A stretch of 64,000 bases of DNA from contig VZDJ01004378.1 of NCBI GenBank assembly GCA_008694505.1, positions 11,035,472-11,099,471 of the forward strand, in the 5' to 3' direction. Position 1 is the stretch's first letter. Every line of letters starts with the position of its first letter. The position numbers and the translations under genes were made by a program. The notes beneath the pieces are model-generated. The model was not told the origin of the DNA, made no database searches, and saw only the letters and a list, made by a program, of their open reading frames with translations. Origin of the DNA: Cyanoderma ruficeps (Eukaryota; Chordata; Aves; Passeriformes; Timaliidae). Of this stretch, positions 13,625-23,404 are shown in pieces.

Positions 13625-16600
13625 CTATAATGAAGAAAAGAGAAGTATTAGCTGAGATTAAGAAAAATTAACATGCACTACAAATAATAATGCTAATTAT
13701 GAATATGCATTGAATTATTAAATAAGTTAAAGAATTACAAGGGTTTATTTCCAGGTAAACTGTGTGATCAAAGCACTAGGAAACATTTCTGAAAGTAGCT
13801 TTCACATATAACCTGTCTCCTACACCACAGCAGCTGCCTGGACCATCCCGTATTCTCAAAAAGAGGAATTTTGCCCCTGGCAAACTTCCAAAAATATAGA
13901 GATCTAAAGCAAAAAAATCTAAGCAGATCTCTTTAGCTGAGATCTAAAGCAAAAAATGCCTACTTTTTAAATTGATGTTATTGAATCAGCTTTGCTCCAC
14001 TAATAAGTCTTCTATCCATTGTCCTTTGCAATCATTCATTCACATAATGAGTGCCTTTGGGGATTATTACTGACAGTTATTCAGCTAATAGTTTAAATAG
14101 AAGCTTCCTATTTTTACCAATTAAAATCTTTGGATGGTGATAGAAATGAGAATGTTTCCTGGCTTTATAGGTTCTATTTCCAATTGTGGAGTTTTTGGGG
14201 AAAGGGAGGAACATTGTGAATACTTGAATCACTTTTGTGGACTACATCATGTAAAAGTCCTACACTCATTACAGTTACATTCAGAACAAAGTTATTAACT
14301 CTTGAGGGTTTTTTTGGGGAGGACAGACACATAGGCAACAGTGTTGACCAGGGAGCCAAGAAATTTGAGCATCAGATCAGGCATGTTTTGTTTCATGAAG
14401 CAAAAGCATGTAGCGATAAAGAAGTAATAAAGACAGTAATACAGATGTTGGATAATCTATCTACATTAAAAAATATGCAGTCAATATGTTTTGGGAGGTG
14501 AGGTCTATTAGAGAATGTGATGCTCTGTATTAAGCAAAGGAAGTATCCTAGTAATAAATGACTCAAGGACATTCCAGTGAGGACAGAGGATGTGTCTGGG
14601 CAGTAGTTATCAACTACTGCTACCAAACCAGAGCCCGCTAAGTGCTGTAGAGCAGGCAGACCTATGCATGGTCTATCAGAGCTTCTGAAAAACAGCTAAA
14701 CAAGGGAGTTGAATTAAAAAAATAATAATAAATATGACATCCTTCAATTTTGTACCTGAAAAGCTATGGCTTGGCTGAGGCTATCCAGAGCAGGGTCTTC
14801 TCCTTCCTCTTCACTTTCTTCTTCCTCCTCACTTCATTGTGCAGTGAGAGAGAAAAAAAAATATAGATCTTTAATTTTAGTGTTTAGTATGAAAAAGCTT
14901 CCTAAAAAAATGTAGTAACATGTAATTCAATATACATACATTTCTTCTGGCTCCACTATTTTCTTTCTCTTCTTCTTTTCTTTTTTTTTTGGTGGTTCCC
15001 GCTCCCCGAGCATATTTTTAGGACAAGCATAACTTAAGTGTCCTGCTTCCTTGGAGAAAAAGAAATATTGCTTAACAGAAGCTATTACAAACAACTATAT
15101 CATGAGGGAAGTTCATGGGGGAAAAAATGGAAGCAATTAGTAAGATAAATGGAATGCTGAATTAGCACACTGAAGACAAACTCTTCTCTAGGCTTGCCAT
15201 GGAAATGAAGAGATTGGTGGTGATATGCATGCTTAACTGCAAACTGAGAACAAGCTTTGAGCACGGTTGATTTTTTTTTTGTCTGTTGCAATAACTGAAT
15301 ACACTTCACGTGGTTTATATTCAAGACAAGATAGAAACCTCAGAATTAACAATTTAAGACACAGGAGTGAGGCGACATTTTTGCTGTAAGAAGTGTTAAG
15401 AATATAAAGCAAGTTTGTATTGGACATTAAATACTATCCAAATATCATTGTCCTACATTACTATGTTCAGGAAGTGAGGAACTAATTAAGACTTAAAACT
15501 CACTTGTATATAAAACAGTTGTTTCCTGTATTTATTTTACTGCCAACTAAATCATGAACTTCCAAAGATATAGCAAAAGCAGATACCTTGAAGCAATGAG
15601 TAGGAGGTTGTCATTGCAATAGTTTTCATGTGCATCAGTTATATTTCTTGGGTTTTGTTTCTCTTTGTTACTTTCATTACCATCTACTATTACTACTACT
15701 GTTTAGTATTATTTAAGTTAGTAAGTTGTTCTTATCTCAACCCACAACTTTTGTCCATTTCTCTATATTTTTGGTTTTACTCACCCCACATTCGTAACAC
15801 TTAGATTTGTCAAAGTAGTTTCGCCTGCGAATGAATTCTGCTGCTCTTCCATTATCTATGGCAATACTTGCTTTTATTACTCTTCCAAACAACTACAGAA
15901 AATTGGAAAGAAAAGGTAAATGTTTTGGGACTGAAAGCCCAATCCTCCTGCCATAAAAACTTCCCACAGCTTACCTGTTTGTTATTAAGTGCCCGAGAAC
16001 AGTTTTGTGCAGATTCTTTATCCAAAAACAAAATAAAGGCAACTCCTTTGCTCTTTCTGGTATCTTTGTCTTTCATAATGGTAACTCTGGAAACATATTA
16101 TTGATTATTGTTATTGATTTTAGTGAACCACACTGAAATTACTTCAGAGATAATTTTTCCTTAAAGATCTCAGTGGGATCTTACCTTTGTTATACAGCAA
16201 AAGGGTTAAAGTATATTTAACAATAAAAATACGCATTAAACAGAAATTCAATAGAGCAGCTAACCTGGCCATATATTTAGAGGTAGAGTGGAGATGATTT
16301 TAAAAACAGCATGTGGGGTCTTTCTGGGACCAGTATCACTCTTAATTCCCTTGGGTGACTTGAAGAACAGAGAACATAATCTTTAGATTTACAAGCAACC
16401 TAACTTGAGGTAACCACATATTACTGGAAGTGAAAGGAAAATTCATGGGTAATCTTACCATTGCTACTATTGATGAAAAGCACAGTGTGACCTGCCTCCA
16501 AACCGAGAAATCTATGTTCATGTAGGACTAACCAGCTAAACAGGTAAAATCATCTAAACAGCTAAAATAGGAAACACTAACTATGTGCAGTACTGTTCTA

Positions 16601-18492
16601 CAAATATCTCCAACTGAAATCCAAAGATCATGAATGCACGTGTTATTTCACACGACATACAAAGTTAAATCTTCGGTCTAACATTGAAATCAACAGCTGC
16701 AATAGCACATTGAGAAGTTCACGAAAATCTAGAAACAGTAAAACAAAATCTGAAGATAAAAATTTACAAGACAGGGCTGGGGTGTGTGTATGGCCAGAAC
16801 CCACACAGCCTCAATTCTTTCAATCTTAAGGTCAGTTGTATATAGTCCTGAAAAAAGCCTAACAAAACAACAACGAGAATCAGACTGTCAGGCTGCATGG
16901 ACATAAAAATAAAAGTACATGTAAATAAGTATGGAATACACTCCTCGCTACAGGTAAAACACCACAGGTAAAACAAGGTTCAGCCATAGGGCAAGCCAAA
17001 ATTCTAAGAAGTAACCAAAAAAACCAAACCCCACTTCAATACAGAAGGCCTACCATAAAACCTGTATAAGTAACAGATGATTAACATGGTAAAAAGTTTA
17101 TAAAATAAAAACACAGTGAAGAAAGCTCAAGTTTCCCCAAATACATGCACAAAAAGGTTCAGCTTAACAGTTTTACTACCAAAGCCGTGCCCAACTGCAT
17201 GTATTAAATTCAAGTGTCAATAAAACTGACTTTAAAACAATTATATTAATTTTTCTGCCAAGCTACTCTTTGAAGAACTCCAACAGAAGCCCAGTATGAC
17301 TGTCAGGCTTCTAATTGGGATATTCAACGTACCAGTTAATAACATAAGAACAGAAAGCATCAAGTGTGACAAATCTTTAAAAAGCCAGGAACTTCTTGGA
17401 GCCATAGAAATTCTGATTTTTTACTGAACAAACTCAGTTGAAGTCATAATAGCCAGGATATATTTGCTTTTCCTGCTATTTGTCACCTGAAACACACTTC
17501 TGAGACTTCAAAAAATTTGAAACACTCACAGGTTATTTATTGCAACAGCTACCATAAATTAGAGAACATATTTGCTGGTTTAGGATTAAAAACTGAAGAC
17601 TTGAGTCTCCTTATTCTGACCAATTAAAAATCTGAACAAACCAGTCAGTTCCTTACTGTAGCATTTCTTTCTATCATTTGAACACAGAGGCAGATATTTA
17701 CATATATTGTTCATGAATACCCCACATACTGAAAGCCATTAATGCAGCCTTACAGCTAGCTTTATGTAAAACACTAAGTAGTCACAATAACAGCCCCTCT
17801 AGAATCAGAGAACTGTGCACTGCAATTATGGGAACTATGGGAATTATGGTGACATCCAGTTCACCTAAGAAGAAGCTCCCACTTTCACACTTACCCACCG
17901 TGCCCCACAGTGCTCAAGGGAAGGAGAATGACACTAGAAGAACACTGTTCCAGCTATTTCAGAGAAAGGACTGATGGTATGTAACAATGTTCTACTTGCT
18001 CTCAAAAAATGGTTAGCAAAACCTGTCCCCAGCACAAATACTCTTGTATCATGTATGTAACTGCAAGAACTTCCAGTTGTTAAATTAAATTTATGTTATT
18101 AAAAATGAACAGAACTTCAATACAGGTCCACATTCATACTTTAATTACAAAAACCTTTCAAGTGAAGGAAAGACATAAAATATTTAAAATGAGAGGTACA
18201 AAAATAGAAGGCAATATCAGGTCACTTACTTGACAACTTTCCCATACTTTGAAAATATCTGAAATATAAAACAAAATAAAAAGATTTAACAACAGATAAT
18301 TGCATTTCACTAATAATAAATTTATCATTACAAACATACATCAGTATTGATTTTACAGTCAAAATTGTCAACAAGTTTAATCTAAACAATCCATCTCTTA
18401 AAACTTACCCTGTATAGATCGTTGTTAGTCAAAGCAAAGGGTAAATTGGAGACATACACTGTGCTCTTGCTTGGTGCCAACCCACCACTCAT
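13493..18492 (-). CDS. ZCRB1: ZCRB1, zinc finger CCHC-type and RNA-binding motif protein 1 (U11/U12 31K), complete coding region in seven exons
   Basis: ZCRB1 is the 31K protein of the U11/U12 di-snRNP, acting in the nucleus where the minor spliceosome recognises U12-type introns. Coding segments are 18492-18409, 18258-18230, 16086-15975, 15892-15785, 15049-14940, 14831-14756 and 13624-13493. All are bounded by GT-AG and phases join exactly, giving 651 nt, 216 residues and a TGA stop. The family is usually about 217. The RRM spans about residues 10-88, with RNP2 VYVSNL at 12-17 and RNP1 KGVAFILF at 51-58. The zinc knuckle follows, with C107, C110, H115 and C120 (C-x2-C-x4-H-x4-C). Then come a lysine-rich stretch, an acidic stretch (about 145-160) and a charged tail ending EEELSD. 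The start is the ATG opening MSGGLAPSK, four bases inside its exon, as in mammals. It is transcribed away from PPHLN1. Identification is from remembered family sequence and is very secure. Confidence 0.97.
13625..14755 (-). other. ZCRB1: ZCRB1 intron between coding exons 6 and 7
   Basis: This is 1131 bases with donor GTACAA. Inside it the 18-base string gagatctaaagcaaaaaa occurs at 13899 and again at 13939. No other feature was seen. Confidence 0.85.
14756..14831 (-). CDS. ZCRB1: ZCRB1 coding exon 6 (acidic region)
   Basis: This exon is 76 nt. The first base completes I148, and then 25 codons run from the glutamate-rich stretch into [14 protein letters not shown]. The acceptor is aatgaag and the donor is CAG|GTACAA. 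Confidence 0.95.
14940..15049 (-). CDS. ZCRB1: ZCRB1 coding exon 5 (second half of zinc knuckle, lysine-rich stretch)
   Basis: This exon is 110 nt with donor AT|GTATGT. It supplies H115 and C120 of the CCHC knuckle, then [10 protein letters not shown] and a run of lysines. The lysines are encoded across ten consecutive A, which makes the exon sensitive to homopolymer indels. The frame stays open with ten A as given here, through IVEPEE. Confidence 0.95.
15050..15784 (-). other. ZCRB1: ZCRB1 intron between coding exons 4 and 5
   Basis: A 735-base AT-rich intron that splits the zinc knuckle after C110-G111. I saw no repeat or other gene in it. Confidence 0.85.
15785..15892 (-). CDS. ZCRB1: ZCRB1 coding exon 4 (end of RRM, first half of zinc knuckle)
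   Basis: Thirty-six whole codons, phase 0 at both ends, from [11 protein letters not shown] to KCYECG. The donor is GGG|GTGAGT. It contributes the last RRM strand and knuckle cysteines C107 and C110. Confidence 0.96.
15975..16086 (-). CDS. ZCRB1: ZCRB1 coding exon 3 (RRM core with RNP1)
   Basis: This exon is 112 nt. The first base completes K38, followed by 37 codons with RNP1 KGVAFILF and the second RRM helix [14 protein letters not shown]. The donor is CAG|GTAAGC, and the following intron (15893-15974) is only 82 bases. Confidence 0.96.
16087..18229 (-). other. ZCRB1: ZCRB1 intron between coding exons 2 and 3
   Basis: A 2143-base AT-rich intron. I read it on both strands and found no further exon, LTR or CR1 copy. 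Confidence 0.8.
18230..18258 (-). CDS. ZCRB1: ZCRB1 coding exon 2 (29-nt micro-exon)
   Basis: It encodes IFSKYGKVV and two bases of K38. Both splice sites are clean (acceptor atttcag on the transcribed strand, donor AA|GTAAGT). The length is not a multiple of three, so skipping it would shift the frame inside the RRM. Confidence 0.95.
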
Positions 18493-18496
18493 TTTT
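18409..18496 (-). CDS. ZCRB1: ZCRB1 first coding exon
   Basis: Four untranslated bases precede ATG at 18492-18490. The 28 codons run from MSGGLAPSK to NNDLYR and include RNP2 of the RRM. The donor is AGG|GTAAGT. The acceptor AG at 18498-18497 shows that a separate non-coding leader exon lies upstream. Confidence 0.96.
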
Positions 18497-21400
18497 CTGA
18501 TGAAAGGAAAAAGAAAGAAGAGTTAAACTGTATTGAACAAAGAAATCAATTAAAAAAACAATTTCAAGACTTTCAATTTTATTTCAAACCTACCCCAGAC
18601 AGCCATGATAAAGTTGCAGGAGAGCATAGCTTTCATTTCCCTTGCATTATTTTACATGAAAATTAGTGTTTGCCTTCCTGGACTACAGAAGACATACATT
18701 CCTTCTTCTTCTCCTGGATCAAAATATATTTTTGCTCTATGTAAGTCAATTTGTAGTCAAGAAAAAACTGGCAAGTTAGTGTACTTACAATAATCCTCTG
18801 CTGATCCAAGCAATTAGAAAGGTTGGGGGCCAAAAGAAACAAGCAATGTCCATTGACTAAACATTATGGCAAACATGTCAAATTAGTGACCTTTGTACTA
18901 GTACCAACTCGATCTGATTCTTTACATTTATCAGTTCAGCTGCATTCAACATACAATAAAATACAATTGGTTAAGGAGAAACAAAAAAGTTTCCCTAAAG
19001 TAGAGTCCTAATTATTGTGAGGAGGGAGATAAATACATTTTAAAGTCAATGTAGTATGATGCTAAAGCAGCATGCTCTCATTTCCTCTCTTAACTATTGC
19101 TCAAGTTTCTGCACTCTTTTAGAACTGCACGTGTCCAGAGCTGAGGATAAAGCAGCGTCTCTATAGAACCACTCCCCTTCCTCCTTCTGATTTGGCAGAT
19201 TTCTCCTGGTAGGAAGCAGGAAAATTTCCCATTTTAATTTCCAATCTTTTCTTGAAACTGAGTATGTCTGGAAACAACTAATCAATTAAAAATACTGTTA
19301 TAACCACATACACATCATCTAATACTAGGTGAAGAGTAACTGAACCAACTTGAGAATGTCGAGCCAATGTTTTTCTTCACATTTGGACATTTCCCAAAAT
19401 TTTTAGTGGTGTAAAGTCTGTGCAAAACACTCTCTTTGATCCATTCTGTAGCCATGGTTGAGACCAAGAGCTAGTTGAGTAAACTTTAAGATCAAAACAT
19501 ACCCCTTATGAAAGGCCACAAATAATACAGCAAACCCATTCCCTACACAGTCCATTTTCTACCTCCTTGTCCATTTTCCTACAGCCTTATTGCTGCTTCC
19601 TGGCACCTCCAGCTAATTTCCAATTGAGGATTAAGCCACTTCTTCAGCAAGACCAACTCATTTTAAAAATGCAGACAAAACCTGATGAAAGGATAAAAAA
19701 CCCTCAAGTATTAAAATCAGCATCTGCCATATTACAGTTTCTTAGAGGACTTCTTGGGTAGCCAGTCTCAACAGATTGCTTGGCCAAGTGCCAACAAAGT
19801 AACTAATATCACACTCAAATCTGGCTGATACTTTCTGGCATTTCATGATTCAGTTATCTGAAGGCCTGATATTCCCAGTAGACACTGGTTACCCAAGTGC
19901 TTTGCTTCTCTTTCCAGACATGCTTACTGTATCACAATTCATCTGAGTGGCAGTTTCCAAGTGATTGAATTTTGAGGTTTTCCATGTTCAGAGACTGTTT
20001 TTTGGCATGATCAAAAATGGCAACACAAAGGTTAAGCAACTGAAAACAGAATAAATTTGCAATAAAGGCCACACATTGCATCTGTTCTTAGGCAGATTGG
20101 GTTCATTATTCCAAATTCCTTTCTGCTTGGCATTAGTATCCTTGACAAGCCTAACCAGACTGACTTGGCAACCTGCCATTTGAATAGATGGCCTGGAGTG
20201 CAGTTATTTAGATGAACAGTGGATAGAAGGATTCAAGAAGAGCAATCTCAACACTGCACTTTGGTAATAGTATTAGCCAGTGCTAATATACTGCAGCAGT
20301 GGACGAGAAAACACTGGATGTGAACCTCAAGTGTCTGAATACAATGGTTTGTTTCATTCTGCCTAAAAGGCAAGAGAAGCTGAAGCACCTTGTAACAGCA
20401 GCTCCCATTTTACTGGGCAGGCACCGGGGAGAACAGCATGACTGAAGAGCAGTCAGCCTGCATATTCCACAATGCCACAGTGCAAACCTCCACAGAGAAG
20501 GTGAGACATCATGCAGAGATTACTACTGGCCTAACAGTTCAGCTGTTAGGAAATTATTAATGAAAGCAGCCTACAGAATCACCATTTTCAGCTGCACACT
20601 GCTTTTCCCAGAAGAAGCTGAAAGAGTTGCACCCTGAGACCGCTGGCTGCCAGACAGCTGAGGTTGAATGTTGTTTCTACTCCCCTGGACAAATTTAAGC
20701 TTAACAGTTTTACTGCTCCAACTGACCAAACATTCTTACCAATTTGTATTGTTTAGGACTGTTGTGCAGGTAGTTGTTGTTTTTTATGTCTGACTCACTA
20801 TGCAACTGTAATACAAGAGGGAGTAGCAACTGTATGGTTATCACCATTTATTATAATGATGTTTTCTAGCGGGAGGAGTAAAAAAAGCCAATTCCAGCTT
20901 TAAGCTACCTCTCCAGACAAGTCAAGTCATTTGGAGGCTCATCATTACAAGGCTGAAAGTTCTGCTACTTCTGGAATTTTCTAACTTCATAAGGGTTCAA
21001 TACAAATTTAACATTTTCACCACATTCTTTCTCCATGATTACCAGTCTCTCAGCTCAGCTGATAAGAAAAAAAATACCCCCTTCCCTCACAAAAATTTCC
21101 AAATGAACCAAAAAACAACATCTGAGTTTTCTTCTTGCTGCAGGAGACTCACAGCCTGGCTCCAAGGTTATATCCTGCTAGAGCTTTTCAACAAATCAAA
21201 ACATTTCTATTTTATCCTGGATGCTTTTCTGGAGCTTTCTTGATCTTCAAGGTATTACCTTCATTACTTAACTTTAAAGCATTGGCTAAAAGCCTTTACA
21301 ATGCCTCCACAGAATTGCACACAATTCCCATTAATGTAATGGCCTCTCTGTAATATTAATGCCTCCTTCATTTATCACTCTCACATATTAGCTTTGACAA

Positions 21401-22984
21401 TAGTTATGTCTCATTACAATGACTTCTTGAATTCAATCTTTTTTGTCTTTTCTAACAACTCGAACTAAAAGAAGCCATTTTTTGACAAGAGCCATCTGTC
21501 AGCAATTATTAAGTCTCCTGAAAAATAGATCAGGTACACGAGAAAGTTTTGCTTCAATCCAATATGCTTAAGGCAGCATCTGTCACTAGCATTGGGGATA
21601 TCACAAAAAGACAATGATTAATTTCAGTAATTGGCTTTTCTACTCTATCCTAGAACACATGAGGACACCACCAGCTCAGATGCCTCTGAATCATCAAGTG
21701 GAGTCTAAATTTACTGATGCTTTCATAACTTAACTTTGGTATTTCAACCTAAAAGCAGAAACTTGTATATTTATTTTAAGTGCAGTACAGCAAGGTCAGA
21801 TTTATGATTTAATCAACTGAACTATGTACAAATGATTTGTGAACAAGTTTCTCAAGACACTCCCACTCAGGCCAATTAATTTGAGTTTTTCTATCTTGAT
21901 CCTTAAAAGACAGTATTTTCTTCCGGATTTAATAGTGTCACCAGAGTTTAGACCCAAATGAACAAACCATTAGTTGTGGCAGGAGCTTGGCTCGGGCTTA
22001 TAATCAAGTGTCTGTGGTAAAGGACAAAACCAAACTCCTGTTGTCCTTTGTCCCTGACAAGGGTATCAACCATTTGCTATAATTCTGCCCTGCACAAGGG
22101 GCATGGACCAAGCTGTAAGAGAATAATCTGTTTTATCTCCTAGTCACTTAAACAGTACCAAGCAAATCTTAACCAGGATCAAGAATTGGTAAATAAGGTT
22201 AGCACTATCAGCAAAGAAGGAACATAATCTGCTCAAGCCAAAGAGGAACATAAAAAGAATCCGTGGTTTGGATCAAACCACTTTTTTGTACTGATCTAAC
22301 TACAAAAGCTTAGGGGCAATAAGACAGGGGAATCAGACCATCAGCAGGGACCATTTATCAAACACATATAATTCATATATGTTTCTTTTCCAGATTACCT
22401 ATAGATCTCCCATCGAAGTTGGCTGAAATTGGTACAATTTTGTCGCAGACCAATACAATAATACGATTTCATCTTCATCCCCAGTACTACTCAGCATTCG
22501 CTGAGACTTCATTGTGATCGAAGATGATACGGCAGTAAGTGCTTTACTCGACAGCAAATGTACAATACAAGAAGTAAGAATACAATAGAAGTAAGGCGTG
22601 CTCTGGAGGCCAGGGCCTGGGCTGTCTTCTTTAGCCTCCATTCGGAGAGACCCAGAGCCCTCAGAAGTTCATAATTTATATGCTACCATTTCCCCCACGC
22701 TCCAAAGGGAAAACCCAAAAATGCTTTTTCATCAGCGTCTTTTAAAAGGGATTCTCAGCACAGCAAAGATGGGAGAAGAGCTGCTTGGTTCAATGGGATC
22801 TGGTGTCACCCAGAACTTCACCCAGGAGGGGCAGATCTGGGTAACTCATTTCGTGACAGCCCTTCCTCCTCAAATCACCAGACGCGTAATCTATTTCAGA
22901 GCTCAATGGGAGCAAAACGACATTAAAGCAACCGAACTACAGTCTGCTCAGGAAACTTCCACACGTCGTAGGCCCTAACATCAC
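18497..22984 (-). other. ZCRB1: ZCRB1 first intron (upstream end uncertain)
   Basis: About 4.5 kb between the first coding exon and the presumed leader exon in the CpG island. Only short frames without recognisable domains occur. I saw no repeat family or nested gene that I could name. Confidence 0.55.
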
Positions 22985-23060
22985 CCTGCGGTTCCTCAAC
23001 CACAGCGCAGCCTCGACCAGCCGCTTATTTCGTCCCTCCCTATTCCGCAGAGGCCCGAAG
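22985..23060 (-). other. ZCRB1: Possible ZCRB1 non-coding exon 1
   Basis: On the minus strand CGCAGG|GTGATG at 22985-22979 is a fair donor at the edge of the CpG island, pointing towards ZCRB1. The start of transcription cannot be read, and other donors further inside the island are possible. This is inference only. Confidence 0.28.
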
Positions 23061-23297
23061 CGAGCGAGCTGTGAACGAGCGGTCGCGACACCCGCGGTGC
23101 CCCCGCCCCGGCGTACCCGTCACGGCGGGGCTCAGCCCGCCCGGGAGCCCATCGTGCGACGCGGCCCGGAGAGGCGCAGGTGCGTTCCCGGCGGGACGGG
23201 ACGGGATAGGACACAGGGCTCCCTCGGCTCCCGGCTCTCTGTTCGCCGCCCGGCCCGTCGCGCTTCCGCCGACGCGCAGCTCCCGGCGCGGCTGCGG

Positions 23298-23302
23298 CCA
23301 AT
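23298..23302 (+). promoter_or_regulatory. CCAAT box
   Basis: CCAAT followed by GGGCGG is a strong NF-Y core next to a GC box, about 100 bases before the candidate PPHLN1 exon 1 donor. Confidence 0.6.
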
Positions 23303-23355
23303 GGGCGGCGGCGGCGCCACGGCGGGCGGGAGTTTCCTCCGACGGCTCGGGCGCG

Positions 23356-23362
23356 CCGGAAG
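23356..23362 (+). promoter_or_regulatory. ETS-family core site
   Basis: CCGGAAG is the preferred core of GABP and related ETS factors, which are frequent at bidirectional start sites. It lies about 54 bases after the CCAAT box. Confidence 0.45.
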
Positions 23363-23404
23363 GAGCGGCGGCAGTGCGGAACTGCTGAGCCGCGGGAGCG
23401 AGAG
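23363..23404 (+). other. PPHLN1: Possible end of PPHLN1 non-coding exon 1
   Basis: A donor-like GAGAG|GTGGGT gives an exon end at 23404. A second possibility, GTGG|GTGAGC, would end at 23408. Both lie just downstream of the CCAAT and ETS motifs on the plus strand. The 5' end is not defined by sequence alone. Confidence 0.35.

Noticed and set aside
22598..22978. 126-codon frame just upstream of the CpG island
   Set aside because: Unrecognised peptide with no supporting signals. It lies between ZCRB1 intron 1 and the promoter.
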